Assembly: GCF_014189535.1 (NCBI RefSeq)
Contig: NZ_CP050308.1
Coordinates: forward strand, 186,001 to 250,000
DNA: 64,000 bases
Source: Rhizobium lusitanum
Lineage (GTDB): Bacteria; Pseudomonadota; Alphaproteobacteria; Rhizobiales; Rhizobiaceae
Reading direction: 5' to 3'
Position numbers and translations under genes: made by a program. Below the pieces are notes generated by a model, which was not told where the DNA came from, ran no database searches, and worked only from the letters and a program-made list of their open reading frames with translations. Position 1 is the first letter of the stretch. Each line of letters begins with the position of its first letter. This document shows, one piece after another, positions 54,433 to 64,000 of this stretch.

Positions 54433-55037
54433 CGTTGCTCGCTGATACGAACTCCGCCGGAGGCAATTTTGCGCGACGCATGTGGATCGCCGCGATCATC
54501 GTCGCTGCCCTGCAGACGGCCGTGCTCGGCTATATGGTCGGCGAACGGGCCTGGGGCCTGAGAAGCGGTGTCGAGGTGCTACTGAAAACGGCGCCTGTCG
54601 ATCCACGCGACCTGCTTCGCGGCGACTATGTGACGCTCAACTATGATATTTCCCGCGTGCCGGTATCGACCCTGGTCGGGGGTGCGCCGACGGAGGGTTT
54701 ATCGGGGCAGGTGTTATCCGTGCGTCTGAAGAAGCAGGACGACGGCTATTGGGGCATTGCCGAATCGTCTTTTGGCTCCCTGGGGCCGAAGCCGGATACG
54801 GTGGTGCTGAAAAGCGAGCCCTTCGACTACTATTTCTCCTCTACACCTCAGGACACGATCTGGGTCACTTATGGCATCGAGCGCTATTATGTGCCCGAAG
54901 GCGATGGCCATGACATCGAGGATGCGCGCAACGAACACCGTGTCGCGATTGCCGCCCGCGTCGCGGCCAATGGTCAGGCGCATATCAGAAGCCTGCTTCT
55001 CGACGGCAAATCGCTGTATGAAGAGCCGCTTTATTGA
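54429..55037 (+). CDS. GDYXXLXY domain-containing protein
   Basis: A 202-residue protein with one N-terminal membrane helix (about 17-36: IAAIIVAALQTAVLGYMVGE) and the name-giving motif GDYVTLNY (about residues 65-72). The remainder is probably periplasmic. It is translationally coupled to the DUF2157 gene by an ATGA overlap, so the two probably form one complex. Function is unknown. Confidence 0.85.
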   Translation: MTLLADTNSAGGNFARRMWIAAIIVAALQTAVLGYMVGERAWGLRSGVEVLLKTAPVDPRDLLRGDYVTLNYDISRVPVSTLVGGAPTEGLSGQVLSVRLKKQDDGYWGIAESSFGSLGPKPDTVVLKSEPFDYYFSSTPQDTIWVTYGIERYYVPEGDGHDIEDARNEHRVAIAARVAANGQAHIRSLLLDGKSLYEEPLY

Positions 55038-55098
55038 TCGACTTGCACTATAAAACCGAACAACCTCTGCGGACGGTCGTGGAACCGTCATTTTTCCT

Positions 55099-55126
55099 TT
55101 GCGTGGTTTAAAACGGGTGTTATAGA
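55099..55126 (+). promoter_or_regulatory. Candidate promoter of tRNA-Leu
   Basis: TTGCGT and TATAGA are separated by 16 bases and lie about 55 bases before the mature tRNA-Leu, a plausible distance for a tRNA leader. Confidence 0.4.
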
Positions 55127-55181
55127 GACGCCGCGCTCCGGAAGGCCCCATAAGCAGGCATTGCCATGCGGTTTTGGGAAC

Positions 55182-55266
<85 letters not shown>

Positions 55267-55539
55267 AGGCTGCCTTGTGGACGGGAGAGGCTTATCGCCT
55301 GTCTCCTGGCCCGCTGTTGGTAGCGCCATTCTGCCTGGAACATCCCGTTTTCAAATTGAAAGCGGATAAGATGTTTCGGATTCAAAGAGGTAGAGCGGCC
55401 TTTGCGCGTTCGTTCGAACGCGCGGTGCTCTAGCAGAATGACAATGAATTGCATCCAAGCCACGCTCGGGATTTTCCGGCGTCGTGCTCATCGTAACGAA
55501 CGGCTGTCTGGGCACGGCCGCCAGAATGAAGGTAGGACA

Positions 55540-57027
55540 ATGCAGGTTATCGAAACGCTCGCTGAAGGGCTGAAGCGCGAAATCAAGGTGGTCATCTCCG
55601 CCAAGGACATGGAAGGCCGCATGAACGAGCGCCTGGCCGAGGTCAAGGACAAGGTCCGTATCAACGGCTTCCGTCCAGGCAAGGTACCTTTTACGCACCT
55701 GAAGAAGGTCTATGGCAAGTCGATCATGGCCGACCTCGTCAACGAGATCGTTCGCGACCAGCCGCCGGCAATTCTGACCGAGCGCGGCGAAAAGTCGGCC
55801 ACGCAGCCGGAAGTCGCCATGACCGAAGACAAGGACGAGGCTGAAAAGATCCTCGCCGCTGAGGCCGATTTCGAATTCACGCTCTCCTACGAAGTCATCC
55901 CGGCGATCGAACTGAAGTCGGTCAAGGGCGTCAAGATCACGCGCGAAGTTGCCGAGATCGGCGAAGACGAAGTCACCGAGCAGATCCTGAAGATCGCTGA
56001 AAGCGCTCGCAGCTACGAGGAAAAGAAGGGCAAGGCCGCCGACGGCGACCGCGTCACCATCGACTACCTCGGCAAGGTTGACGGCGTAGCCTTCGACGGC
56101 GGCAAGGACGAAGACTCTCAGCTGGTTATCGGCTCGAACCGCTTCATCCCAGGCTTCGAAGAGCAGCTCGTCGGCGTCAAGGCTGGCGATGAAAAGGTCA
56201 TCACCGTGACGTTCCCGGCTGAATATCCGGCCAAGAACCTCGCCGGCAAGGAAGCCACCTTCGACATCACCGTCAAGGAAGTCGCAGCTCCGGGCGAAGT
56301 CGAAATCAACGACGAACTCGCCTCCAAGCTCGGCCTCGAATCGGCTGACCGCCTGAAGGAAATCGTCCGCGGCCAGATCGAAAGCCAGTACGGCTCGGTT
56401 ACCCGTCAGAAGGTCAAGCGTCAGATCCTCGACCAGCTCGACGAGATGTATCAGTTCGACACGCCGCAGAAGCTGGTTGATGCCGAATTCGCCAGCATCT
56501 GGCGCCAGATCCAGACTGACCTCGCCGAATCGGGCAAGACCTTCGAAGACGAAGACACGACGGAAGAAAAGGCTCGCGAAGAGTACCGCAAGCTGGCTGA
56601 ACGCCGCGTTCGCCTCGGCCTCGTTCTCTCCGAAATCGGCGAAAAGGCCGGCGTTGAAGTCAGCGAAGACGAACTGCAGCGCGCGCTCTACGCTCAGCTC
56701 CAGCAGTTCCCGGGCCAGGAAAAGGAAATCCTGGACTTCTTCCGCAACACGCCTGGCGCTTCCGCCAACCTGCGCGCGCCGATCTTCGAAGAAAAGGTCA
56801 TCGACCACCTGCTGACCGAAGTCGACGTCACCGACAAGACCGTTTCCAAGGAAGCGCTTCTGGCTGACGACGAATCCGAAGACAAGCCGGCTGCAAAGAA
56901 GGCTGCTCCGAAGAAAAAGCCTGCCAAGGCCGAAGCAACGGAAGCCGCTGCTGAAGGCGAAGAAGCTGCCGCTCCGAAAAAGAAGGCTGCTCCGAAGAAG
57001 AAGGCTGCTGAAGACAGCGCCGAGTAA
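55540..57027 (+). CDS. tig: Trigger factor
   Basis: Ribosome-associated chaperone and prolyl isomerase of 495 residues. The ribosome-binding signature GFRPGKVP is at residues 43-50; the FKBP-type PPIase domain is about 150-245; the C-terminal chaperone arms follow. A Lys/Ala-rich tail (from about residue 445, repeated KKAAPKKK) is typical of rhizobial proteins. I use the ATG at 55540 ([11 protein letters not shown]), preceded by AAGGTAGGA; the frame upstream is an artefact. Confidence 0.96.
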   Translation: MQVIETLAEGLKREIKVVISAKDMEGRMNERLAEVKDKVRINGFRPGKVPFTHLKKVYGKSIMADLVNEIVRDQPPAILTERGEKSATQPEVAMTEDKDEAEKILAAEADFEFTLSYEVIPAIELKSVKGVKITREVAEIGEDEVTEQILKIAESARSYEEKKGKAADGDRVTIDYLGKVDGVAFDGGKDEDSQLVIGSNRFIPGFEEQLVGVKAGDEKVITVTFPAEYPAKNLAGKEATFDITVKEVAAPGEVEINDELASKLGLESADRLKEIVRGQIESQYGSVTRQKVKRQILDQLDEMYQFDTPQKLVDAEFASIWRQIQTDLAESGKTFEDEDTTEEKAREEYRKLAERRVRLGLVLSEIGEKAGVEVSEDELQRALYAQLQQFPGQEKEILDFFRNTPGASANLRAPIFEEKVIDHLLTEVDVTDKTVSKEALLADDESEDKPAAKKAAPKKKPAKAEATEAAAEGEEAAAPKKKAAPKKKAAEDSAE

Positions 57028-57051
57028 TCAGGCAGTTTTTCGAAATCATTT

Positions 57052-57082
57052 AAGGCCCTGCCGTTCGCGGTGGGGCCTTTTT
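57052..57082 (+). terminator. Rho-independent terminator after tig
   Basis: AAGGCCCTGCCG at 57052-57063 pairs (with T-G wobbles) with 57068-57079 around a TTCG tetraloop; five T follow at 57078-57082. Confidence 0.9.
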
Positions 57083-57109
57083 CGTTGGGTTGATAAGGGA
57101 AAAGAAAAA

Positions 57110-57152
57110 CTCCCTCTCTCCGTAAGACGGGGAGAGGGTTGGGGTGAGGGGC
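57110..57152 (+). repeat. Palindromic repeat, left border of the DUF559 cassette
   Basis: A hairpin of CCCTCTCTCCGT and ACGGGGAGAGGG (57112-57138) is followed by TTGGGGTGAGGGGC. The 26 bases 57127-57152 are the inverse complement of 57600-57625 with one mismatch. Elements of this kind recur in many proteobacterial genomes between genes. Confidence 0.75.
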
Positions 57153-57178
57153 TTAGGGGTATCCGCGAAAACTGAAGC

Positions 57179-57580
57179 CTAAGATCTCGGCGCGGGTGCG
57201 AAGCGCAGATCAGACGTTTCAACCGCGTCGACAAGGCGGCCATCGCAAATCGCAAGAATAGTCGCCAAAATCGATGGAGTTATCCTCAACACGTCGACAT
57301 CCTTAAACCGGATAACGGACCAGCCTTCGCTATTCATAAAGGCATCACGTCGGCGATCCCGGGAGTTGTTGACGTGCGATGCGCCATCAACTTCGACCAC
57401 GAGGAGCCCTTCACGGCAGGCAAAATCGGCAAAGTAAGGCCCTACGGGATACTGCCGGACAAACTTCAAGCCGTTCAAACGGCGGTCGCGCAATTCGGAC
57501 CATAGCTTTGCTTCCGCGTCATTATCTGATTGGCGCAGAATACGGGCTCGTTGTGTTGTTTCTGATTTAGGACCACGCAA
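57179..57580 (-). CDS. DUF559 endonuclease-like protein
   Basis: A 133-residue protein of the DUF559 family, related to very-short-patch-repair (Vsr) type endonucleases. Motifs: AEAKLWSELRDRRLNGLKFVRQ near the N-terminus, then GPYFADFACREGLLVVEVDG and the SVIRFKDVDVL strand, giving a PD-(D/E)xK-like core with Asp, Glu and basic residues. It is framed by two inverted repeats (57110-57152 and 57600-57642). Function is unknown. Confidence 0.85.
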   Translation of the reverse strand: MRGPKSETTQRARILRQSDNDAEAKLWSELRDRRLNGLKFVRQYPVGPYFADFACREGLLVVEVDGASHVNNSRDRRRDAFMNSEGWSVIRFKDVDVLRITPSILATILAICDGRLVDAVETSDLRFAPAPRS

Positions 57581-57599
57581 TTGACTGTCCCCGTGAACG

Positions 57600-57642
57600 G
57601 CCCCTCACCCTAACCCTCTCCCCGTTTTACGGGGAGAGGGGA
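57600..57642 (-). repeat. Palindromic repeat, right border of the DUF559 cassette
   Basis: CCCTCTCCCCGT (57614-57625) pairs perfectly with ACGGGGAGAGGG (57629-57640) with a 3-base loop; the outer GCCCCTCACCCTAA completes the repeat. It is inverted relative to the copy at 57110-57152. Confidence 0.78.
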
Positions 57643-57678
57643 CTATTCCGCAATTGCCGGGATCACCCGCAAAACCCC

Positions 57679-59082
57679 TCAAAGCTCCGACTTGATGTCA
57701 CCCATGCGGTTCCACGCATCCAGACCCGCGATTTTGTAAGCTTCGGCGAGCGTCGGATAGTTGAAGGTATTTTCGACGAAATATTCGACCGTGCCTTTGA
57801 GGTTCAGCACGGCCTGGCCGATATGGACGAGTTCGGTCGCCCCTTCGCCGACGATATGGACGCCGAGCAGGCGGCGGGTCTTTAGTGAGAAAATCATCTT
57901 TAAGAGGCCAGTGTCGAGGCCCATGATATGGCCGCGGGACGTCTCGCGGAAACGAGCGATGCCGCATTCATAGGGAATGTGGCGTTCCTTGACCTCTTCC
58001 TCGGAGAGGCCACAGGTGGAGATTTCCGGTACGGCGTAGATGCCATAGGGGAAGTATTTCGGCGGCTCCTTGGCGATGGCGCCGACGGCGACGCGGGCAG
58101 CGATACGGCCCTGTTCCATCGAGGTGGAAGCAAGGCTCGGGAAGCCCACGACGTCGCCGGCGGCGAAGATATGGGGAACCTTGGTGGCAAAGGTTTCGGG
58201 ATTGACGCTGAGGCGGCCGCGACTGTCGGCCTCAAGCCCGGCGGCGGCGAGGTTCAGCGTGTCGGTGGCGCCCATGCGGCCGGCGGCAAACAGCACCATG
58301 TCGGTGACGAGGCGTCGGCCATTGTCGAGCGTCAATTCCACCTTGCCGTCCTGGTGGACGACCTTTTCGGCCTTCTGCCCCAGCAGCAGCTTCATGTTGC
58401 GGTCGCGAAGCTGGTAGATGAAATCCTCGACAATCTCCTTGTCGATGAAGTCGAGCATGGTCGACTTCGGATCGATCAGCGTCACCTGTGTGTCGAGCGC
58501 GCTGAAGATCGTCGCATATTCGATGCCGATGACGCCAGCGCCGATGACGACCATCGAGCGGGGCAGTGTCTCAATCTCCAGCAACTCGTCGCTGTCGAGA
58601 ACAGTCTTGCCGTCGAAGGGCATGTAGTCCGGCCGGAATGGCTTGGTGCCGACCGCGAGCAGGATGCTGGTGCCGGAGACATGAATGATTTCGCCATCGT
58701 CCTTGACGACCTGCATCGTCTGGGGATCGATGAAGCTCGCCTTGCCGCGGATATGCTGGACGCGATTGCGGGCGAACTGATGCTCCAGCACCTCAACTTC
58801 ATGATCCAGCGTGATCAGCAGGCGGCGGCGCAGGTCCTCGGCGCTGATCTCCTGCTTGACCCGATAGGCGCGGCCATAGAAGCCGCGCTCGCGCCAGCCG
58901 GAGAGGTTGAGGGCGGTCTCGCGCAGTGTCTTGGACGGAATGGTGCCGGTGTGAACGGAAACACCGCCCACACGCTTGCCCTGTTCGATCACAAGAACCT
59001 TCTTGCCGAGCTTGGCGGCCTGAATGGCGCCTCTGCGGCCGGCAGGGCCACTGCCCACGACGAGGAGATCGAATTGGTCCAT
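57679..59082 (-). CDS. sthA: Soluble pyridine nucleotide transhydrogenase
   Basis: FAD enzyme of 467 residues that exchanges reducing equivalents between NADPH and NAD+. The N-terminal FAD loop is VVGSGPAGRRGAIQAAKLG, and GGVSVHTGTIPSKTLRETAL shows Thr in place of the redox Cys seen in lipoamide dehydrogenases, which marks Si-specific transhydrogenases. A second Rossmann motif is VVIGAGVIGIEYATI. It is monocistronic. Confidence 0.93.
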   Translation of the reverse strand: MDQFDLLVVGSGPAGRRGAIQAAKLGKKVLVIEQGKRVGGVSVHTGTIPSKTLRETALNLSGWRERGFYGRAYRVKQEISAEDLRRRLLITLDHEVEVLEHQFARNRVQHIRGKASFIDPQTMQVVKDDGEIIHVSGTSILLAVGTKPFRPDYMPFDGKTVLDSDELLEIETLPRSMVVIGAGVIGIEYATIFSALDTQVTLIDPKSTMLDFIDKEIVEDFIYQLRDRNMKLLLGQKAEKVVHQDGKVELTLDNGRRLVTDMVLFAAGRMGATDTLNLAAAGLEADSRGRLSVNPETFATKVPHIFAAGDVVGFPSLASTSMEQGRIAARVAVGAIAKEPPKYFPYGIYAVPEISTCGLSEEEVKERHIPYECGIARFRETSRGHIMGLDTGLLKMIFSLKTRRLLGVHIVGEGATELVHIGQAVLNLKGTVEYFVENTFNYPTLAEAYKIAGLDAWNRMGDIKSEL

Positions 59083-59192
59083 CGGGAAGCCTCGGATGTT
59101 TGATTACGGAATCAATGTCGCAATGCAACATGCTGTCCGTCAACCGGTAGCTGCTCAATGTTACAGATTATCTAACGGGAAAGGTCCGATAC

Positions 59193-59789
59193 TCAGGAGT
59201 TTGAAAGGCCGAGCCACGGCTCCAGCTTTTCAAACGTCCGATCCATCGCATAGGCACGGGTGAAGGAAAACGGCAGGTGCCCGTAAATGATCGACATCTG
59301 GTCCTCCGCAATCGCTTCGCCGGTCTTGGCAATCGCGGCGAGATAGAGGGCTGAAGCCAGTCCGGTGCGGTCTGAACCCGCCTGGCAGTGGATCAATAAC
59401 GGCTTCGGTGCATCACGCATGATCTCGACCAGTTGGGCGGCCTGAGCTTGCGTCAGCTCATGCCCGGAGGACATGCGGAAATCGATATGATCGATATTCA
59501 GTTCCTTGGCCTGGGCGACTTCGCTGTCATACCAGGCGTGGCCGGTATTATTGCCGCGCAGGTTGATGATGGTCTTGATGCCATATTGCTTCTGCAATTC
59601 GGCGATCGTTGCCGCTGACGGTTGGGAAGAGCGATAGACCTGACCCGCGATGACCGGATGGAAGTTCGTCGTCCAGAGCATATGGGCATAGAAGCCGCTG
59701 GCGATCAGCGCAAAGGGGGCAGTTGTGAGCAGCGCACCGCGACCGATACGGCGCAAGCGACGAAAGAGCGGCGATGGGGTCTTCGGCAT
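59193..59789 (-). CDS. Dual-specificity/tyrosine phosphatase-like membrane protein
   Basis: A 198-residue protein with an N-terminal membrane anchor (about 15-37: GALLTTAPFALIASGFYAHM) and a Cys-based phosphatase domain. The catalytic loop HCQAGSDRTG fits CX5R with Cys and Arg in place, and the VYRSSQPS and INLRGNNTG segments are typical of this group. I use the ATG at 59789 (MPKTPSPLF). The substrate is unknown. Confidence 0.85.
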   Translation of the reverse strand: MPKTPSPLFRRLRRIGRGALLTTAPFALIASGFYAHMLWTTNFHPVIAGQVYRSSQPSAATIAELQKQYGIKTIINLRGNNTGHAWYDSEVAQAKELNIDHIDFRMSSGHELTQAQAAQLVEIMRDAPKPLLIHCQAGSDRTGLASALYLAAIAKTGEAIAEDQMSIIYGHLPFSFTRAYAMDRTFEKLEPWLGLSNS

Positions 59790-60047
59790 GTAGTCTCCGG
59801 GAGCGTTCAACCAGGAATGACAAGGCGCAATCAAAACAACGGCTTCCTTCGGCAGTCACGCCGATGTCGAAGCATCGTCCTTTTGTCAGATCATCCTGAC
59901 GCCTACCTGAAAAATGAAAACGGAGATCGCGGAGAATAGACGGAATAATTCGTCGGCATCCGGCGGCACTATTCGCGCGGAAAGCATCATCGGAAACAAG
60001 ATGATATGATTATATTCTAATGTATCTTCTTATGCCGATGGGGGCGA

Positions 60048-60899
60048 TTAGAACAATCTGAGCGCCTTGAAACTGACGTGGCCGTTCTTGCCGATGATAA
60101 TATGATCGTGAACGGCGATGCCCAAGGGGCGCGCGGTCTCGACGATCGTCTTCGTCATATCGATGTCGGCGCGCGAGGGCGTGGGGTCGCCCGAAGGGTG
60201 ATTGTGGACGAGAATCACGGCCGTGGCAGAGAGTTCGAGCGCTCGCCGGACCACCTCGCGCGGATAGACCGGCGTATGGTCGACCGTGCCCAGGCCCTGC
60301 ACTTCATCGGCGATAAGGGCGTTGCGCTTGTCGAGAAACAGGATGCGGAATTGTTCACGCGTCTCGTGCGCCATCGCGGTGTGGCAATAGTCGATCAGGG
60401 CTTTCCAGGAGGAAAGCAGCGGTTTGCCCGTCAGTTCGCTCTTCAGCATGCGCTGCGCAACGCTTGCCACCAGCTTCAGGTCCAGCGCCACGGCTTCGCC
60501 AACGCCGCTCACCTCTTGCAGCAGCTTGGTCGATGCACCGAAGACGCCGCCGAGCGTGCCGAAGCGTGCAAGTAGTGCCTTGGCGATCGGCTTGGTATCG
60601 CGGCGAGGAATGAGCCTGAAGAGCAGCAGCTCGAGGATTTCGTAATCGGCGAGCGCCGTATCGCCGCTGTCGCGATACCGATTGCGCAGGCGCTCGCGAT
60701 GGCCGTGATAATGGGCCTCGGGCGTGGCCGGCGTGCTTGGCGGTTTCGCCGGTTTGTCGCCTCGGGTGGACTTGGCGGTTTGAGGGGCGAAAAACAGCCG
60801 CTCGTCGAAAAGCGATGCGTCCTCAAGCCCATCCGTCGCCCCGCTGCCATCGAAGGGCATGTCACCATGTCCGGAGGAAGGAGCGGGGCGTTTCGCCAT
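60048..60899 (-). CDS. radC: RadC-like JAB1/MPN metalloprotein
   Basis: RadC family protein of 283 residues. A helix-hairpin-helix region lies at about 85-150, and the C-terminal JAB1/MPN+ metal motif is [15 protein letters not shown] short N-terminal disordered extension precedes it. Despite the name, a role in DNA repair is not established. It is 3 bases downstream of map and part of the minus-strand map-radC set. Confidence 0.9.
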   Translation of the reverse strand: MAKRPAPSSGHGDMPFDGSGATDGLEDASLFDERLFFAPQTAKSTRGDKPAKPPSTPATPEAHYHGHRERLRNRYRDSGDTALADYEILELLLFRLIPRRDTKPIAKALLARFGTLGGVFGASTKLLQEVSGVGEAVALDLKLVASVAQRMLKSELTGKPLLSSWKALIDYCHTAMAHETREQFRILFLDKRNALIADEVQGLGTVDHTPVYPREVVRRALELSATAVILVHNHPSGDPTPSRADIDMTKTIVETARPLGIAVHDHIIIGKNGHVSFKALRLF

Positions 60900-60902
60900 G
60901 AA

Positions 60903-61739
60903 CTATGCCTGCTGCGGCGGAAGGCCGGGACGGTCTAGGCCGCCGGGCGACAGGGTGAAGATCTCGCAGCCCGTGGCCGTGATGCCGATGGTATGTTCGT
61001 ACTGCGCCGAGAGCGACCGGTCACGGGTGACAGCCGTCCAGCCATCACCGAGCACCTTCACATGCGGCCGGCCGAGATTGATCATCGGCTCGATGGTAAA
61101 GATCATGCCTTCGCGCATTTCTGGGCCTTCGCTGGCGCGGCCGTAGTGCAGGATGTTCGGAGAATCATGAAAGAGGCTGCCGACGCCGTGGCCGCAGAAG
61201 TCGCGAACGACGGAGCAGCGCTCCGTCTCGGCAAAGGTCTGGATCGCTTCGCCGATGGCGCCGGTCCGGGTGCCGGGACGTACGACGGCGATGCCGCGCA
61301 TCAGCGATTCGTAAGTCACTTCCAGCAGCCGCTCCGCCGAGCGCCTGATTTCGCCGACCGGATACATACGGCTGGAATCGCCATGCCAGCCATCGAGCAC
61401 ATAGGTCACATCGATATTGACGATATCGCCGTCGCGCAGCGGCTTGTCGTTGGGAATGCCGTGGCAAACGACGTGGTTGATCGAGGTGCAGGAGGATTTC
61501 GTATAGCCGCGATAATTCAGCGTCGCCGGATAGGCGCCGTGATCCATGCCAAATTCGAAGACGAAGCGGTCGATGATGTCGGTCGCCACGCCGGGCGCAA
61601 CGATTGCGGCGAGTTCGTCGAGGCAGCGGGCGGTGAGCTGGCAAGCCTTGCGCATCCCCGCGAAGGCATCCGGCCCGTAGAGGCGGATCGCGCCCGTATT
61701 TTTCGCCGGCGCAGTCGCCGCCTCAATGTAGTTCACCAT
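60903..61739 (-). CDS. map: Methionine aminopeptidase, type I
   Basis: Metalloprotease of 278 residues that removes initiator methionine. Metal ligands are present: Asp in NIDVTYVLDGWHGD, His in GHGVGSLFHD, and Glu residues in MIFTIEPMIN and the final sheet. A motif CTSINHVVCHGIPND is conserved in type I enzymes. It stands between sfsA (2-base gap) and radC, so all three are probably co-transcribed. Confidence 0.94.
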   Translation of the reverse strand: MVNYIEAATAPAKNTGAIRLYGPDAFAGMRKACQLTARCLDELAAIVAPGVATDIIDRFVFEFGMDHGAYPATLNYRGYTKSSCTSINHVVCHGIPNDKPLRDGDIVNIDVTYVLDGWHGDSSRMYPVGEIRRSAERLLEVTYESLMRGIAVVRPGTRTGAIGEAIQTFAETERCSVVRDFCGHGVGSLFHDSPNILHYGRASEGPEMREGMIFTIEPMINLGRPHVKVLGDGWTAVTRDRSLSAQYEHTIGITATGCEIFTLSPGGLDRPGLPPQQA

Positions 61740-61741
61740 GA

Positions 61742-62491
61742 TCAGCCTTCAGCAGAAATTTTATACTTGGTATTTAATGCAGCTATGCCGGGTTCGTCTA
61801 TCGGGATCAACCCTGCAGGCGTTATTTCCGTGGGCGAAACCCTGCATTTCAGCGCGTAGACTTCGACACCGCGCTTCAAGGCCCGCTGGAACGCGGCGGC
61901 GTAGACGACATCGAGATCGCCACAGACGCGAAAACGATAGCAATCGTGCCGTTGGATCACGAATAGCATGACGGCGCGGTATCCCGCCTCAGCCATATCG
62001 CCTAGCTCTTCGAGATGCTTGGCACCACGCGCCGTGACCGTATCGGGAAACTCGGCAAGACCCGGTTGACGCATGAAATGCACATTCTTGACCTCGACAT
62101 AGGTGGTTGTCCGCAACGGGTCGGTCAAGAGCAGGTCGATGCGGGAGTTGCGGCCGTAATTCTGCTCGCGCCGCATCGTTGCGTAGTTGCCGAGATCGGA
62201 GATTTGGCCAAGCGCAATGGCTTCCGCCGCCGTTCGGTTCGGCATTGCGGTGTTGACCCCGACCGTGATGCCGTCGGCCTCGATCAATTCGAAGACATGG
62301 CGGTATTTCCGCTTCGCACCGTCGTGTTCCGACAGCCAAATACGAGACCCAGGCGTCGTCAGGCCCCGCATCGAGCCGGTATTCGGGCAGGAGCCGGTGA
62401 TGATCTCACCGTTCTCCAGCTCAGCGTCGAAGAGAAAGCGCTTGTAGCGGGAGATCAGCCGCGCGGGAATGAGGGGCGGGTTGAAGAGCAT
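61742..62491 (-). CDS. sfsA: SfsA family protein (DNA/RNA nuclease-like)
   Basis: A 249-residue protein with the SfsA fold: [27 protein letters not shown] near the N-terminus, [26 protein letters not shown] in the middle (PD-(D/E)xK core) and [11 protein letters not shown]. First described as sugar fermentation stimulation protein. Downstream of it comes map. Confidence 0.92.
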   Translation of the reverse strand: MLFNPPLIPARLISRYKRFLFDAELENGEIITGSCPNTGSMRGLTTPGSRIWLSEHDGAKRKYRHVFELIEADGITVGVNTAMPNRTAAEAIALGQISDLGNYATMRREQNYGRNSRIDLLLTDPLRTTTYVEVKNVHFMRQPGLAEFPDTVTARGAKHLEELGDMAEAGYRAVMLFVIQRHDCYRFRVCGDLDVVYAAAFQRALKRGVEVYALKCRVSPTEITPAGLIPIDEPGIAALNTKYKISAEG

Positions 62492-62504
62492 GGGATATTG
62501 CCGC

Positions 62505-64000
62505 TCAGGCGCGCTCCATCACGAAGCTGCCAGGTGCCTCCTCAAGGGCATTCAGGGCGGCACCACCGGGGTTGCGGGGGGCAGTCATGCGGCTGTCCTG
62601 CTTCAGTATCCAGGCATGCCAGTGAGGCCACCAGGAACCGGGCGTTTCGCTCGCTTCCGTCAGCCATTGATCATATTCGCCCTTGATCGGCCCGCCGGTC
62701 CAGAACTGGTATTTGTGCTTGTCCGGCGGGTTGACGACGCCGGCGATATGGCCGGAGCCCGTCACGACGAATTCCACCGGCCCGCCAAAGAACCCGCTGC
62801 CGACGAAGACCGATTTGGCCGGTGCGATATGATCCTCGCGCGTCGCCAGATTGTAGACGGGGATCTTGACGTCCTTCAGCGACAGTTTCTTACCGTCGAG
62901 CACCATTTTGCCCTGGCTGAGCGCATTGTCGAGATAGCAATTGCGCAGATAAAACGAATGGTTGGCGGCGGCCATTCGCGTGGAATCTGCATTCCAGAAC
63001 AGGAGATCGAAGGGCAGAGGATCCTGGCCTTTCAGATAGCTGTTGACGAAGTAAGGCCAGATCAGCTCCGAGGCGCGCAGCATGTTGAAGGCTGCCGCCA
63101 TCTTCGAGCCTTCGAGATAGCCGATCGCGTTCATCTGCTCTTCCAGCGCCTCGATCTGCTCCTCGTCGACGAAGATTTTAAGGTCGCCGGCAAAAGTGAA
63201 ATCGACCTGCGTTGTCAGGAACGTCACCGTGCGGATACGCTTGTTTTTTTCCTTGGCATGCAAAGCGAGCGTGGCCGCCAGCAGCGTGCCGCCGACGCAA
63301 TATCCCACAGCGTTGACTTCTGTCTCACCGGTTGCCTTCTCGACGGTCTCCAGTGCGAAATCGATGCCCTCGCGCGCATAGGACGTCCAGTCCTTGGCCG
63401 CGTGGCGGCGGTCTGGATTCACCCAGGAGATGACGAAGACGGTGTGCCCCTGGTCGACACACCATTTAATGAAGGATTTCTGCGGGTTGAGATCGAGAAT
63501 GTAGAATTTGTTGATCCAGGGCGGGCAGATCAGCAGGGGTCGCTTCAGCACCTTGTCGGTTGCCGCTTCGTATTGGATCACCTGGCAGACATCGCTTTGC
63601 GCGATCACTTTGCCCGGCGTCAGCGCCATGTCCCGTCCGACGGCGAATTTTGTCATGTCGGTCTGGCGCACGCGCAGTTCGCCTTGGCCGGCGCTGATGT
63701 CCTCGGCAAACATCCTCATGCCGCGCACCAGGTTTTCCGCATTGGAGGCGACCGTTTCCCGGTAGAGCTGCGGGTTGGTGGCGATGAAATTGGCAGGCGA
63801 CAGCGCTGCGGTGATTTGTTTGGTGTAGAAGGCAGCCTTGTGGCGTGTGTGTTCGTCCAGCCCTTCGGCGTCGGTGACTAGCTTCTCCGCCCAGCCGGCG
63901 GTCAGCAGGTAGGTCTGGCGCAGAAAATCGAAGAAGGGGTTCTTCTGCCAGTCCTCGTCGGCAAAGCGCTTGTCCTTGACCGGCTCGGCTTCAGCCACGG
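62505..64000 (-). CDS. phaC: Class I poly(3-hydroxyalkanoate) synthase, N-terminus cut by window
   Basis: About 498 residues are visible, running off the right edge; full class I enzymes have about 600. The lipase-like box GYCVGG holds the catalytic Cys, the Asp is in [10 protein letters not shown] and the His in [12 protein letters not shown]. The enzyme builds polyhydroxybutyrate granules from 3-hydroxyacyl-CoA. The end VMERA and the gene order before sfsA-map-radC fit rhizobia. The first in-frame GTG at 63998 is not the true start. Confidence 0.93.
   Translation of the reverse strand, partial: VAEAEPVKDKRFADEDWQKNPFFDFLRQTYLLTAGWAEKLVTDAEGLDEHTRHKAAFYTKQITAALSPANFIATNPQLYRETVASNAENLVRGMRMFAEDISAGQGELRVRQTDMTKFAVGRDMALTPGKVIAQSDVCQVIQYEAATDKVLKRPLLICPPWINKFYILDLNPQKSFIKWCVDQGHTVFVISWVNPDRRHAAKDWTSYAREGIDFALETVEKATGETEVNAVGYCVGGTLLAATLALHAKEKNKRIRTVTFLTTQVDFTFAGDLKIFVDEEQIEALEEQMNAIGYLEGSKMAAAFNMLRASELIWPYFVNSYLKGQDPLPFDLLFWNADSTRMAAANHSFYLRNCYLDNALSQGKMVLDGKKLSLKDVKIPVYNLATREDHIAPAKSVFVGSGFFGGPVEFVVTGSGHIAGVVNPPDKHKYQFWTGGPIKGEYDQWLTEASETPGSWWPHWHAWILKQDSRMTAPRNPGGAALNALEEAPGSFVMERA

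Noticed and set aside
55351..56808. 485-codon minus-strand frame opposite tig
   Set aside because: Shadow of the trigger factor gene, whose domains are unmistakable.
62469..63881. 470-codon plus-strand frame opposite phaC
   Set aside because: Antisense shadow; PhaC has its full catalytic triad on the other strand.

Overview
The window reads as a chromosomal segment of a rhizobial alphaproteobacterium, most likely Rhizobium sensu stricto. The evidence is the family content and gene order: the Porin_2 family, ExoR, PopZ (DUF2497), DUF982, DUF1127, fused SecDF, the UgpBAEC transporter, a class I PHA synthase, and the run dgt-argS-SPOR-nagZ-scpAB-tatABC-serS-surE-pcm-nlpD-yajC-secDF. Most of it is housekeeping DNA. 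There is no CRISPR array, prophage, recognisable insertion sequence or rRNA.

Region by region. 1-5163: end of alanine dehydrogenase, a DUF1203 gene, a sulfur and tRNA-editing cluster (cysK, AlaX-like, sseA, GNAT), and an SDR. 5168-12440: photolyase and a glycerol-3-phosphate ABC transporter. Here ugpBAE lie on the minus strand while ugpC stands alone on the plus strand behind a good Pho box, with a small kinase gene between them. 12441-18090: accessory stretch with a NodL/Maa-type acetyltransferase, tRNA-Asn, tRNA-Cys, small secreted proteins, a major porin and a DUF982 gene. 18091-24588: acyltransferase, a frameshifted pcm homologue, popZ and valS. 24589-30106: FadL-type porin, exoR, xth, erpA, dgt. 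30161-51676: a dense housekeeping block (argS to trmFO) covering translation, peptidoglycan recycling, chromosome condensation, Tat and Sec export, protein repair and NlpD-type cell-wall control. 51737-53292: a small-gene locus with two DUF1127 microproteins and, on the same strand, an array of three hairpins whose loops all carry CCUCCUCCC, the hallmark of cuckoo (CcsR) stress sRNAs. 53293-64000: DUF2157/GDYXXLXY pair, tRNA-Leu, trigger factor, a repeat-bounded DUF559 gene, sthA, a phosphatase, radC, map, sfsA and the truncated end of phaC.

Most notable: the unlisted cuckoo-like RNA array beside two DUF1127 genes; apparent single-base frameshifts in tatA and in one pcm copy (real lesions or assembly errors); the split ugp locus with Pho-box-like sites at both halves; the secDF-Mth938-phytoene-synthase-like cassette, whose last two members are the bacterial counterparts of mitochondrial complex I assembly factors; and several genes missed by ordinary ORF cut-offs (a 56-codon secreted protein, the 47- and 48-codon DUF1127 proteins, and a TTG-started secreted Arg/Asp-rich protein).
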